In this document: positions 1-13,073 of the stretch, piece after piece
How positions within the stretch are numbered: the stretch's first letter is position 1
How the letters are laid out: the number at the start of each line of letters is the position of its first letter
Translations under genes and position numbers: made by a program
DNA from: Strigops habroptila
Taxonomy: Eukaryota; Chordata; Aves; Psittaciformes; Psittacidae
Length of the DNA: 64,000 nt
Direction of reading: 5' to 3'
Assembly (NCBI RefSeq): GCF_004027225.2
Contig: NC_044282.2
Coordinates: forward strand, 56,004,397-56,068,396
Notes under the pieces: generated by a model
Told to the model about the DNA's origin: nothing
Seen by the model: the letters and a program-made list of their open reading frames with translations, nothing else
The model's database searches: none

Positions 1-484
1 TAGATGGGGCACAGAATCAAGAGGAAAATTAACTTTTTTTTTATTTTGACGAAGACCGATTATTTTTGTCGATGTAGCAAGAAATTAAAATATTTTGGTT
101 TAAAATAAGTAGCATAATATATTATAATGAAAAACATTTTGTGCTGAATTACGTAAAAGGAAAGGTATGCAAGTTTAATCAACTATTACTTAGCATATTC
201 CCCACTTGCAGTCAGACAGTATTCGCACCACAAGTCACACATTCCTCAACCCTTTAATGTTGCAAGATTACTAGATGCTCCAAGCATATCTGTACTCCAA
301 ATAAGACTGCAGTAATGCTTCTACTGAATTTCTACCAGTATTACAGAACAAGTTCGGCTACAGGAAGCAATCTGCTGCAAATTGACCATAATGCTGCTGC
401 AGGTACTAAAATCAGCATTTACAAATAAAAACCCAAACCCAAATGCTCCCACCCCAACTGAACAAACCCACCCCAGCTACTCAC
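1..484 (-). other. ITSN2: ITSN2 intron 2 (partial, runs off left edge)
   Basis: This AT-rich stretch lies downstream of the first ITSN2 coding exon on the minus strand and begins with its splice donor (GTGAG, read from 484 downwards). I see no further exon, repeat family or regulatory motif in it. Confidence 0.6.
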
Positions 485-548
485 CATTCATAGCTGTGGG
501 AAACTGAGCCATCATGGTCTTGAATATGCCTTGCTAGCTCTTAGCCAT
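485..548 (-). CDS. ITSN2: ITSN2 exon 2: end of 5'UTR and first coding exon (CDS 485-515)
   Basis: Intersectin-2 is a cytosolic endocytic scaffold; the family has two EH domains, a coiled coil, five SH3 domains and, in the long form, DH-PH-C2. It links clathrin-coated pits to actin through CDC42. Read on the minus strand, the segment has an acceptor (TTTTTATGTTGCAG) ending at 549, then 33 nt of 5'UTR, then two successive ATG codons (515-513 and 512-510). The encoded start is MMAQFPTAMN, followed by one base (G) and a GTGAGT donor. I recognise this peptide as the N-terminus of ITSN2; ITSN1 begins differently (MAQFPTPFGG). Only ten codons and one base of coding sequence are in the window, and the EH domain should start in the next exon, left of position 1. 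A four-codon upstream ORF (MAKS) begins at the first base of the exon, 548-534. Confidence 0.85.
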
Positions 549-2154
549 CTGCAACATAAAAACATTGTGCCATTAATAATGCAACAAGGGCAAAACGTAG
601 CCCCGCGCTCCCGCTGAGCAGGGGGAATGTCTGTCCCCTTTAGCTCACACTTCCGATAGTGAACAATGCCGGGCTTGAGGCTGCTGCTGAACAAGCTGAA
701 TTTACATTTGGGAGGAGGTGGAGGAATTATTTTTTTATAGGGTATGCAGTGCAGTCCTGAAGCTAGTGGCACATTCTTAAAGGAAAACAGTACCAACTGT
801 TTAGCAACTGCTGCGTAATGTACACAAACAGTTGACAACATGTCAGAACATATGGCGTGGAGAACAGCCCTCTCCTGGCAGGAGGACTGACTCAGGGTCC
901 TAGCAGACCCTGGTATGAGCTCTCCCTGGTAAATATTTATGCATATCATAAGAAAAGTTTAATGCACAGCTCCATAACAGAATACTTCTGCTGAGAAGAA
1001 TGGAAGAACAATTATTATTCAAATTCATCCATTCCGCTACTCCATGCACTATTTACAAAGAAAACACTCTTACAAGATGTATTCCAAAGGAAAATTACTT
1101 GACCTAATAAAAATCTGTAGTCAGCCAGTTTTCTATAACCAGCCCAGTGAAGTTATTCCCTCTCTTGAGGTATTGCATAAAGACTCAAAAGCAGCATTTA
1201 AAGGGGTCTCAATATAATCTACTTTCATAATAAATATCAGAGTACTAGTATGCATTTTTCTAGTATGCATCCTTTCAAGAGTACCTGTAGTAATACTTTT
1301 AATCCTACAGAATAGCAAAATACTCACTAATACTTATCTGAGAGGTAAGCATAAGCACCTCTTTACAAACCGAATCAAGACAACGCAGTGAGCTTTTTCT
1401 TTGGATGAGATAATTTTGTTAAATACTGAAATTTATACATCATTATCCTGTGCTCTACATGGAGAAACTACTGTTCAGCATGAAGATACAAAAATTAAAT
1501 TTTAATTAAAAATAAATAAAAATCACATCTCGGATCCTTCCATCACTCCCTCTTCAGATACCAAACCTTCTCCCCCCCAAAAAAAACCCCTTCACCTCTC
1601 AATACAACCACATATTTAATATTAAGTACAGAAATATCACACACACACACCCCCAACTCTCACTCCCTGCAAGGAAACTCCTGCACATCTCATCATAAAA
1701 ACCAAGCAGCTGGAAAGCACTTTGGTTTCATGTGTGGACAGGAGAGCATTTTTTCTGTCTATTGCACATTTCTGCAATAAAAATAAAATGCCTGGGATCA
1801 GTTGTTAACAACTCCCTCTTTATCATTATCATCATCATTATTATGGTATTTTTATTTTTTTATATTATTTGTACTATTATCAATATATCCTATAAATAAT
1901 ATTTAAATCTGCTATTGTAATAGGTCACAAATCATTCATTCTCCCTGGGTTATTTGTAAACCTCATAACCACACATGCACCAGGTCCCCCCCGAATGAAT
2001 GAACAGTATTTTACCTGAGGTTACCTTGCTTTGTGTTTTTTATGTAACTGTCCAGTGAGGAATAAACAATTTAGTTTTGATTTACTTTTTTGTAAATCTG
2101 ACACATTACAGAGCAGTGTCATTAAGACACTTGACATTCCTGACTTTTATATAC

Positions 2155-2205
2155 CTTACACACACATACATTTGTGTATTCACACACATACATACATATA
2201 TGTTA
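2155..2205. repeat. CA/TA-rich simple repeat
   Basis: An imperfect run of CACACA, TACATA and TATATG units in ITSN2 intron 1. Confidence 0.6.
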
Positions 2206-2714
2206 AAAAATAAAATTGTAAATGGAATGAGCAAGTCCAAACGATCTCTCAGGGTGACATCAGGTATCAGCCGCAGAAAGATGAAAAAAAAGGAAGCATG
2301 GATCTATTCCAGGACATGAATTCTAAAAGAAATGGGAGTATTTTTAGTTTGCTTCCAGCATTCCTTCCTAGGCCTTACCAGCAACCTACTAAGAGACATC
2401 TGAAATCTATATATAGGCTTCCTGAAAAACGCTTCCAATGTTGTTAAACATTTCTACAGCATGTTTCTCTGTAAAAGCTGTTCTGTCAAGGAGGGAGAGC
2501 CTGAAACCATGACACAGAAGCAGGATGCTGAAGAATATCCCAAGAATCAACAGAGGAAAGCTCAATAGAGCTCTGCTTTGACAGAGATATCCACTCGCAT
2601 GCAACTTCTTCCGAACTTACAGTCTTACTGGATAAAGACTACACATTTGCTCTTTTGTCTAACGTATTTTATTTTCTATTTTCAGATTTAATTTTTTTTA
2701 AATGAGTAATTATA

Positions 2715-2880
2715 ATAGAATCACAGAACCATAGAATAGCCCAAGTTGGAAGGGACACACAAGAATCAGAGGTCCACAGGTTCCACACAGGACAACCTAA
2801 AGGTTAAAAGCATGTATCTAAGAGCATTGTCCAAACACTTTATGGCTTGAGGCCATAACCACTTCCACTGTTACCAACAG
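2715..2880 (-). mobile_element. CR1 LINE fragment, diverged
   Basis: The segment opens with the reverse complement of a CR1 3' end (AGAATCACAGAACCATAGAA, then AAGTTGGAAGGGAC) and continues with a motif typical of one CR1 subfamily (CACACAGGACAACCTAAA, then GTCCAAACAC). It is diverged and truncated. Confidence 0.7.
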
Positions 2881-2936
2881 CTACCTATGTATACAGGCAT
2901 CTATCTTTCACTAATCTCTGAGACAAACAATCTCTA

Positions 2937-3540
2937 CCCTGGGCTGCATCCAAAGAAGCACGGCTAGCAGGTCAAGGGAAGTGACTCTGCCCCTCTGATT
3001 TGCTCCGGTGAGACCCCCTCCACAGTACTGCATCCAGCTCTCGGGGCCTCAACATAAGAAGGATGTGGAGCTGTTGGAGCAAGGCCAGAGGAGGCCACAA
3101 AGATGCTCAGAGGGCTGGAGCACCTCTGCTATGGAGACAGGCTGAGAGAGCTGGGCTTGTTCAGTCTGGAGAAGAGAAGGCTCCAGGGAGACCTTAGAGC
3201 AGCTTCCAGTGACTAAAGGGGCTGACAAGAAATCTGGGAAGGGACTTTTTACAAGGGCATGGAGGAACAGGACAAGGGGGAATGGCTTTAAACTGAAAGA
3301 GGGGAGATTTAGATGAGCTATCAGAAACAAGTTCTTCCATGTGAGGGTGGTGAGGCGCTGGCACAGGGTGCCCAGAGAAGCTGTGGCTGCCCCATCCCTG
3401 GCAGTGTTCAAGGCCAGACTGGACAGGGCTTGGAGCAATCTGGTCTAGTGGAAGGTGTCCCTGCCCATGGCAGGGGGGTTGGAATTGGATGAGCTTTAAA
3501 GGTCCATTCCAACCCAAACCATGCTGTGATTCTGTGAGAA
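2937..3540 (+). mobile_element. CR1 LINE fragment, about 600 bp with 3' end
   Basis: This is the longest well-preserved CR1 copy in the window. It runs from the GGGCTGCATC...AAAGAAGC region through CAGAGAAGCTGTGGCTGCCC to the terminal GATTCTGTGA. It is 5' truncated with an intact 3' end, as expected for CR1 retrotransposition, and is non-coding. Antisense open frames over it are not genes. Confidence 0.92.
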
Positions 3541-6500
3541 CAGCAGTTTCGTAGCACATATCAAGCAGAAGTAGAAACTGTAGTCAGACACCAAATACAG
3601 CACATCCAAGTTACCATCCATACCACCAGCTGTCCTCTCAAAAGGGAGTCCAAGATTAGATGTTCCTAACACCACACTGTTTGATACTCTGTTCCAGTGC
3701 AGCACTCTCAAAAATAAAGACCGGCCCAAATTACTGGCAGAGGTTTTTCAGCATAGCTGAAAATTTCCCAAGTTTTCCAAGCCTGGGCTGACGTAGCTTG
3801 GTAAGTCAGCATCATACACTGCCATGTAGATGCACCAAACTTAAGTCCAAAATCAAGAGGGAGTTACCCAACAGACTACACTACACCAATGTGATGCGAT
3901 TGAATCATGATTTAGCTCTGTCATCTCACTACTATGTCTATGTGCAGATCTTGTCATATTTTAAAATACCAGACCTGAAGGGCACCAAAAAACTCATATA
4001 CTAACCCTCACAAATAATGATGAAAACTACAACCCTACAGAAGCAACGAGGAATCATAAACAGGATTTTTACAGGATTTTAACTGAACCAGCACTGAGAC
4101 CCCATCCTACTCTTTGCACAGATCCATTTCACCTGGGCACCAGGGTTACATCAAGCACACAATGCATCTCTTGTGACAGATTCCGATGTTGTGCCAAGAG
4201 GTAAAAAAAGAAAAAGGAAAAATAAAAGTATCACTGCAACGTAATTTCCCCTCATTCAGTTTTTTAGGGAGGGAGGAAACAGCCCAATAAACTCAATGTC
4301 AACACACATTTTTCAAAGGTCTGTGGAAACAGCCCTTCTCAAAGCATGGCGCTTGCCCTCAGCAAGTGTTGTCTTCTACGTTTCCACAGGGTGCCCCAGA
4401 AGCTTGGATATTATGTATGTATCGAAGTTGAAAGCAGCATATTTCCATAAACTCCAAATAAAGTTGTTCTAGTTGCCATCTGTAAAAACACCTTGCACCT
4501 TTCGGACATCAGAGTGCACCATTTATTTACCAAGGGGAATCTCACCAAAGTATTCCTGCTTCAGGCCAAACTTACTTTTTTTAATGACTCTGATAACTTC
4601 TAATCATTAATCGAGGTGGAAGTCGGAAATTTCCAAGGAACCTTATGATACAGTACTAGAGAGGAACCCAATGCCATATAAAAACACTTATGGAAGAATA
4701 AAAAAAACCCCAGGAAGAGACTATAACCAGTATCCCAAACAGCTGATACAGATGAAAAAATGGCCATCATAACCAGAATACCTCACAGAAAATTGTTTGT
4801 TTCTGAAAAAAGTTCTAGGAGAGGTGCTTGGTGAGCTCAATTATCAGTCATAAGAAACTGTGGCTGCCGCAGCACAAAATCCACGTTGTAATAAACCAGG
4901 ATCAAACATCCCTGTGAACACTGCAGATGACATTAAGCCCTGCTGCCATTTAGGGTGAAAACAGGAAAACTTGGATGTTACATTTAAATAGCAGAACACC
5001 AAGTTCTTGTAAACAAACCATATGACTAGTCCCAACGTTTAAAGCACTGGTTGTTTTCACAAACTGACCTGCCAAACTGCAACTTCTGTTCCCTCTCTGT
5101 GTTCATTATAGTTGGTAGAAGTTGAGAAAAGAAATGAGGAGACGGCAAGAAGCAGGGGGGGACCTTACGACCATGCTGGAAGCATTAGAAAACATCAGAG
5201 GTGGGATGACTGCAGGAAAGGGAAAAGAAAAAGCTTCTTTTCCATCATAGGCATATTGCCATTTTATGAACAACAGCCTTACCACAATCTTTGTTAATAT
5301 TTATACTTGAATCAATTTTTTTTCCAAAATATTTCTCAGAAAAACCACAGCCACATAGTTTTAGCAGGAATGAAGGTCTGGTGCATCAGGCTCTGTCCCA
5401 CCAGTTTTAACTGGAAGAAAGCAAATACCGTAGAAGCAGCATGCGTGGACACACTGCTACTCTTCTGTTTTTCCAAGGGACAGAAAGAAGATACATTGTG
5501 GATTTTTGCTGTAAGAACCAGTTAGCAAGGACAGAGACTGCAGTACTAGTTGACCAATTTACTCTTTGCAACACCTGTAGATGTGGACAACAGAAGACTA
5601 CTTTAGTGTCTGCAAAGCAAACAGTGACAGTGTAATAGCCTATGTAGTTGCTCTGTGCTTTTTTTGGACTATCTTCTTGAAAAATCAGAGAATAATAAGC
5701 ATTAGAAAGGGATTACAAACCAGCGCAGCCCAGGATTTCTGTTTGTTTAAGACATACCAATAGAAAAGTTTACTGATGAAAAATATAAAAGAAACCCACC
5801 ACACATTTTGGCAGGCCAAGAATTTATCTCCTTTATGCAGTGGAGTTACACTCGGTGACATGGCCTTTTCACAATGTACTGTGGCCAGCCTCACAAAGTC
5901 CACCCACTCATAGCAAATGAATGACATCAGTAACAAAATGCAGAAGTCAATCCCAGGCAGCTAGCACATCGCTAGCTCTTCCTGCTCCCCTCTGTTTCTA
6001 TGGGTAAGAGCACTGCATGCCTCATTTTCACAGTTTAAGGGAAAAAAAACCCCTAAACCAAACAAAACCAAAAACCAAAAGCAAACTAATTTAAAAAAAA
6101 AAAAAAAAAAGGCGTTAAATATTTACTGCCTAACCCTATGGTACGAAGTCCCTTCCTTGCTCACTGTTACAGAGCAATTTGCTTCCAAACAGTGATAAAA
6201 ACAGAACACCAAAAAATGTTTCTTTCTGACAAATATCCTTCTGCCAACCTTACCCAACTAGCAGGCTTTCTGAATATAGCGACCATGCAAAATGGATGCC
6301 ATGCGAAATACAAGAATCTCTGTTTCTGTTTAAAAAACATAATTGTGTGGTCAGTATTGATGGGTTTACTCTGTTTCTTACACAGCTGCTCAGCTGTGAA
6401 AGCACCCATTCAAAATATCATGACCCAGTTCAACTCTCTCCTCTGTCTCTGGAGACTTGAAACTGATCTTTCCTTCCTCCCAGGAGAAGGCTTTCCCACA

Positions 6501-9500
6501 TTTTATTACACCGTCGTTCCAGGAAACCCATGCCCAGTGTCTGGAATAGTAACATCAACTCAGGACTTCAACTTCCTACATGAAATTATCTACCATTAAG
6601 CCAAAGGGCCACAGGTCCTTCTCTGTCCATGCCCCTCCAGCTTTAATTCTTCTTTGCAAAGAAGAAATTCTGATGGAGGGAATGAGAACCCCACTTCAGG
6701 AAGCTCACTGTTTAGATCCCTGGCCCTTCTTCCAGGAGACATGTACATTAACTTCCCCAGGAAAAGATGGGAATTGAACCCAGCTCTGTCACTCCCCGGA
6801 AGCATACGTTCACTAACCTGATCCCAGACAGAGAGAGACGTCACCACCTCTGCTTGCTTTGCTTCGAAAGGAAAAGAAAAAATAGTAACTAAAAAAAACC
6901 AAAACAATAAAGAAAAAGAAAAAGCAGAGGGTAGATTATTTATAAGATATATTTTAAAAGGTTCCGAGCTTCTATCTCAGCAAAGGAACTCCAGGCTGCA
7001 TATCACAACCCCTCCAGAGAGCTGAGTGATACACTCGCTCCTGAACGGGTGGTAACTTAAAATACACTCTTGTCTTTTTTGCTTCCTACTTTCTAATTTA
7101 CATGAGTCCCCACTTCATGTGCCGTTCTTTCTACATTCTGTTTTGAGACACATCAGTCCTCACATCTAATTATTTGCAAGCATTGTACAAAAGCCCTAAG
7201 ATGCTGTTCAGTGAGGTCCACACACCTTGAAACCTGCAGCTTTCCGCTTCCACATTGCGACTCCTAATTTATGTCAATGTGAGCTTAGGCAACATAAATC
7301 TTTGATGAGTTTCTTTTCTTTTTGTTATTTTCTTACTTCAACCGTGACTGGAAACATTCAGAGCATATTACTTAAGAACTCATCCATTTGAAATCTTGCC
7401 AACTTAGAGGATGTTTTTGAGCTCACTCCTATCCTTCCATCAGAAGCACAAGCAAAATCTGCCTTCTCCCACAGGAAAAAAACCTAACTGAAGAATTCTT
7501 AATGTTACCTTCTCCTTAGGATACAAGGGCTTCTATTTAACTTGTTGCTCAGCTTTCAGTCACAGGTAACAGTGCAAACACACAGAACATCAAACAAACT
7601 GCTATAGCTAAGCATAAAACAAAAGATACAGAAGATGCAGGCAGTCTTCTATGCTCAGCAGAGAACAATCTTCGCTATTTATAAAACTAATGAAGGTAGA
7701 ACATTCAGCGAAGACTTGGATTTACATTTTAGATATCTGCTTTCAAGTTGGGAAGGTGCACAAAACCACTGCAAGCTTAACTTCTCAAAACTGAGTAAGT
7801 TGACAGGCAGAGAGGAGACAGGCCACAAGAGGCCTTTAAAGCAAAGAAATGTAGTTTATCTTTGATAAAACAAAACCCAGGGAAACCTCATGGGAGAAAA
7901 AGCAAAGATCAGCCTATGGCAATCAGAACATGAAAAATTAGCTAGGTAGCATTATTTTGGATGGGTAAAAATGCATTCCCCAAGTGAGACAGAAGAATGT
8001 GGGGAGATCCTGCCCAGTACGTGAGCCCCGAGAGGCACGCTGGTCCCGAGCTGCACCCAGGACTCCGGCTGTGTGGCCACAGCACTTCCCGCCTACCCCA
8101 GCTAAACCTACCTGCTTCTGACCCTGCTCTCAGCTGCAAGCCCTGTCCATGCTATACTACCAAGAACAGTCCTTCAAAGCATCCAGTTGAAATTTGGTCT
8201 CTTAACCTCTAATGCTGAGCTCCACAGCACACAGCAACAATGTTTTGACCATGACAACTTCACAAACTTAGGGAATCAATTATCATCTGGGTTAGACACA
8301 CATCTCAATGTCATATAAAGTCCCTCTGAGCAAAAATACATTTCCATTAGAAAGACACTTGCCCTACCTTAATAAACTCATAATAATATGACTATACTAG
8401 GAGTGCAGTGGAAACAGCAAGAGAGTTACAGATTTCAATTAGTAAAATTCTTGACCTTTGAAAGATAAGACTAAAAGTATTATTTAAGGCAGCTCTGATT
8501 TTTGATACATTTATTACTATAGCCATAATAGGTAATTTTTTGCATTCCAAACATAGTATTTTTAGCAACAAAGAGTAACTCCCATTTCCTGTTCTTCTCT
8601 TACTTCATGTGTATGTTGTTGAATCACTAACTGCAGATATCACTCAACACAGATGCCACAGAATTTCATAAACTCCACTTGCACCAGTCTTGAAAATTTT
8701 CACTGAAAGAGCCAGCTCAGAATCATTATCTGCTACTTCTGAAGCTGAAGCAACAACAGCCCATATCAAAATGTCGCAAGTCAAAGTGGCTGCTCTCAGA
8801 ATCGCTGTTCCAAAGAAGCTGTGACTTATCTGGATCAACCATGCTTTTTTCAAGTATCTGTAACTGCAAAAATGTTTAAAAATAGTTCTCAGGTAGTTGG
8901 CCTCTATTAGGTAATTCTAATGCACCGTGCTGCTACTGTCATCATGTCACATCATCTGAATTTCATGTGGTGTTCCGAAAATAAGAGTTACACAGCACTG
9001 TGCTCATTCGTATATTAATGTTCAATCCATTACTTTAACTCTGGGAACCAAGTCACTGACCTGGCCAGGCTGCGTTTCCTGACAAAGTCTTAAAACATTC
9101 TGAATTTGAAAAACAATGAAATTTCATCAGCTCCACTTTTATATTATGATTTTTATGTGACCTAATCCTTACCTTTTCAACATCCGGTGCTAATGGCACG
9201 ACAGTACCAGCAAAACAAGTTACTACAGTCTCTGTATAGTCTTGGAATGGACAGTAAAACAAAGAATGTGTGGAGGTAAGAAGAATCAAAGACTCTTCAT
9301 GAAATAAAATCTGCTGTTTTGTTTTCTAGAGAAAGACTTATCCTTAAATAAATCTGAGAATAAAAAAAATATTCTGATAGACAAGTTAATAAAAGAAAGG
9401 AGTAACATGCTAGTAACCAAGTAACCAGTATGCTTAAGTTCTTAGCTTGGCTTTCTAAGGGTATGAGACACGAGTAATTAATACACACTTTGAAGAATCC

Positions 9501-10534
9501 CATCATTCAACATGAACCAAACTGCAAAGATCTTAACTGCCTACAAGATTCATGAAAACAGGCAACCAGACAGAGAAGACACTAACAAATTTAGTGCCCC
9601 CACCAATGAGAAAGACTGCTGTATGATTGAGTACCATTATGCTAGATGATGATCTATCACCAACCAGGGTACACAAGGAAAATGCAGTTTTAAAAGGTGA
9701 AGTTCAAGGTTGATAAATGTTCTTAAAGCTAAAAAGAATACAGTAACTACCCTATTTCACCCCATACCTAGGATCAACCTCTGAACCTGAAAGTACACTT
9801 TGCGTGAAGTGTTTTACCGACAAGTGATAGTGCTTGAAATAAGGTCAGCCAGTCATAAAAAAGAATTACCTAATTAGCTCTACATTATCTTTGTTATCTT
9901 TATAATCACCATCACCGGAAAGGTGAGGAAAGGTCCGTGACTTTCCCACATCATTCATCCCTATGAAACAAGCCCTATGATCTAAAAGTAACACCACAAA
10001 TTCACGAACCAACAGCCTACTGCTCTCACAATTTTGACAAAAGGACTATGCTTACATCAAACTTCCCCCCTAAAACTTAAAAACATGGCAAGTTATATTA
10101 GATGATGGATCCTTCCAAGAGATACGGCATTACACTAAACTGAAAGCAGCTTTTGAAAGTCAAAAAATAGAGTAACTTGACAACAAGGAAATATAGCGGT
10201 GGCATATATATACATATATGGAACAAATCACAGTACCAGTGTTGCCAGGAACACTGGCTGAAGTCATTGCAAGACCAAGCTCTATGATTTTTGGAAGGTC
10301 TTGGTCACTGGTAAAGGATCCTGATGACTGGAAAATGCAAACATCCCACCCATCTTCTGGAAGGGCAAGGGGGATGGTACACAACGCTGCTAAATCAGAC
10401 TTCAGCCCCTGGAAAAATTATGCCCAAATCCTGCTGGGAGCCACCAACAGATGCTTGAAGAACAAAAAGGTGATGGAAAACTGTCAGCATGCATCTAGCC
10501 AGGATGAACCACACTTGACATCTCACAGCTTTCT

Positions 10535-11005
10535 AGGTTGAGATGACTGGCTCTGTGATGCGGGCAGAGCAGCAGAGTTCTGAATTTATGAAGGCTTTCA
10601 GCAAGGTCTCCCACAGGATCCTTAGAGCCAAACTGCTGAAGTATAGTTTGAACAGCTTGACTGTAAACTGGGTGGAAAACTAGCTTGACCACTAGACTCA
10701 AAGGGCTGTGATCAGTACTGCAAAATCCATCTGGTTGGAACCAATGATGTTCCCCAGGGGCTGGTATCACGGCGAGTACAGTTTAAGGTCTCCCTGGGCA
10801 ATGGGATGGGATTCACTCTGAGCAAGTGTGGATATCAAAGTGGAGAGGGCTGCCCAGTGAGTTTGTGGGATGTCCACCCTTGGAGGTAGTCCAAATACAA
10901 CCAGACATGGCTCTGAGCAGCCTGATCAAAGTTGGTCATGCTTTTTGTGAGGGTTGGATTAGATGACCTCCAGAAGTTCCTTTCAAACTATATAATTCTA
11001 TGACT
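10535..11005 (+). mobile_element. Old CR1 LINE remnant with reverse-transcriptase-derived sequence
   Basis: Broken plus-strand frames resemble a CR1 reverse transcriptase (KAFSKVSHRIL, then KLLKYSLNS, then VPQGLVS across frame changes). The 3' half ends in TTGGATTAGATGACCTCCAG and a decayed TATAATTCTATGA tail. Several frameshifts and stops show it is a fossil. Confidence 0.7.
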
Positions 11006-12681
11006 ACATTTTAAGCAACTAAAAGCAAATGGAAGCAATTTAAAAGCTATTCTTAAAACTGAAATATCTGATTTCATTTCAAGTGAAAAGAGACCAGAAA
11101 TGAACATAAAAAGTAAAGAACTTTTGAACCTGTTTTAAAAAGGCAAAGAGAACAATCTGGACTTTAAAAGTAAATCTCATGAAATGCCATTTTCATAAAT
11201 TTTACATGCCAATTGAACTAAATCTTTTGACACCAGAGCAGAGACTTCATTTGTAAACTGTTAATTAACAAATTATCTCTTAGACCAGAGACCTCTGTCT
11301 CTATTTGCAATAGGAACTAGTAATCTGGACTACACTGCTCTTCAGGAACTAATCACAAGGTCTTTCCCTGACAGACACCTGTTTTCAGGGGGTATGAAAC
11401 TTTTGCCCCAAGTGAAGCATGTACACTACCTTTCACTATTCAAATGCTGCCCCATTTTCCCCACCAGCTCCAGAGGAGCAGCTCAGTAAAGAATTCCCAT
11501 CACGTACTTACCTTCATTTTTCATCGCTGCTACTATGCTATGTCACGAAATTAATTCACTTTTCAATATTAATGACTAAAACAGAAATATTTGTAAAAAA
11601 ACTACTGTAAGAACTGGCGTGGTCCCAATCACTGTCATACCTGAATCACAATAAATAAAGCCTTCTCAACTACACAACTCAAAATCATCCACAGATCACT
11701 TCTGCCTTGACCTGTCTCACTCTGTCCATATGAATGGTGAAAAAAATAAGCAGCTATAAAGCTCTGACAGCAGAACACCACCTATGGCAGGTAACCTCAT
11801 ATGGTGATTAGCATGAATGAGCCATAGGTACGACATTTTTGCTATTGTTACTGCTAAAGGAACATACTCTCTGTTTATATTATGGTGGCAGCTAACAACT
11901 CAGTCAGAGCCACATCCCATACCCTAGATCTTGTACAGATGGAGGAGAAAAAAATAAATGCAATTCCCTCAGGATGGTAATTAAAAAGATAAGCAGATTC
12001 ACTTGATCTAATTTAGGCATCTCAGTTAGAAGGCAAATCTCACCAAAATTTCTGTATAACAGAGAGCGCGGAGCAGCCTAGATCCATGTTTCAGGGATGT
12101 ATGCAATTCTCTTAACATCCTACAGAGCCTAGAGTCTGAATTAAGGTTTCTCTAAATATCCTGAGGTACAGCAGTGTGAGTGCCCCTCCCAGCTTAAGCA
12201 GAATAAAAGAACACAGACAACCCAAACAGGAAGGTACAGTGGAAACAAGGAAGCAAAAATGAGCAAGGTTTAATAGAAGAATGAAGCCCAGCTAGCTATT
12301 TATCCACTTAGTTCCTAACGCTCATTATTTCTAAACATCACTGTTGCATCAGTGGATATAGATGTTTGTTACAGCTATAGCCTTTGAATGTCAATCAAAT
12401 TTCAGATGAACAATTTAAGCTTCTTGAAAGCAAGCTGCATTTTATGTACCACTGAGTTATCCACTCTGCGAAGCAAGGCCACACTGTTTCACACGCTTTG
12501 TATGTTTTCCTGGGTACATACAAGCGTAGGAGCTGCTGCCACCACAGGCAAGCAGGAACAAAAACAACTTAAAAACCCTCTTGTTCCCTGAATAGAGACG
12601 CATACAACAGACAGCCTGAACGCAAGGGCAAGCAGCTTGTAACTTCTCGTTTCAGGGCTTTAGATGGGGAATTTCCAACTG

Positions 12682-13073
12682 ATCACAGAATTACAGAATC
12701 ATCACAGAGTGGTCTGGGTTGGAAGGAACCTTAAAGCTCATCCAGTTCCAAGCCCCTGACATGGGCAGGGACACCTTCCACTAGAGCAGGTTGCTCGAAG
12801 CCGCATACAACGTGGCCTTGAACACTGTCAGGGATGGGGCAGCCACAGCTTCTCTGAGCAACCTGTGCCAGGGCCTCACCACCCTCACAGGGAAGAATTT
12901 CTTCCACATATCTAATCTAAACCTCCCCTCTTTCTGTTTAAAGCCATTCCCCCTTGTTCTATCCCTCCATGCCCTTGTAAAAAGTCCCTCTCCAGATTTG
13001 TTTCGGCCCCTTTAGGCACTGGAAGCTGCTCTAAGCAGCCTTAGAGCATTCTCTTCTCCAGGCTGAATGCTTA
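12682..13073 (-). mobile_element. CR1 LINE fragment
   Basis: An inverted CR1 3' region in ITSN2 intron 1: ATCACAGAATTACAGAATCA, then GGTTGGAAGGAACCTTAAAG, up to CTCTTCTCCAGGCTGAA. The plus-strand open frame inside it is an antisense product of the repeat. Confidence 0.9.

Noticed and set aside
3049-3559. Antisense open frames of about 120-130 codons
   Set aside because: They lie inside a CR1 copy, and the same peptide (beginning [20 protein letters not shown]) recurs at other CR1 copies in the window.
8644-8880. A minus-strand segment with an acceptor-like start (TTTTTGCAG) and a 69-codon frame
   Set aside because: No donor follows in a useful place, the frames end in stops, and the peptide is unrecognised.
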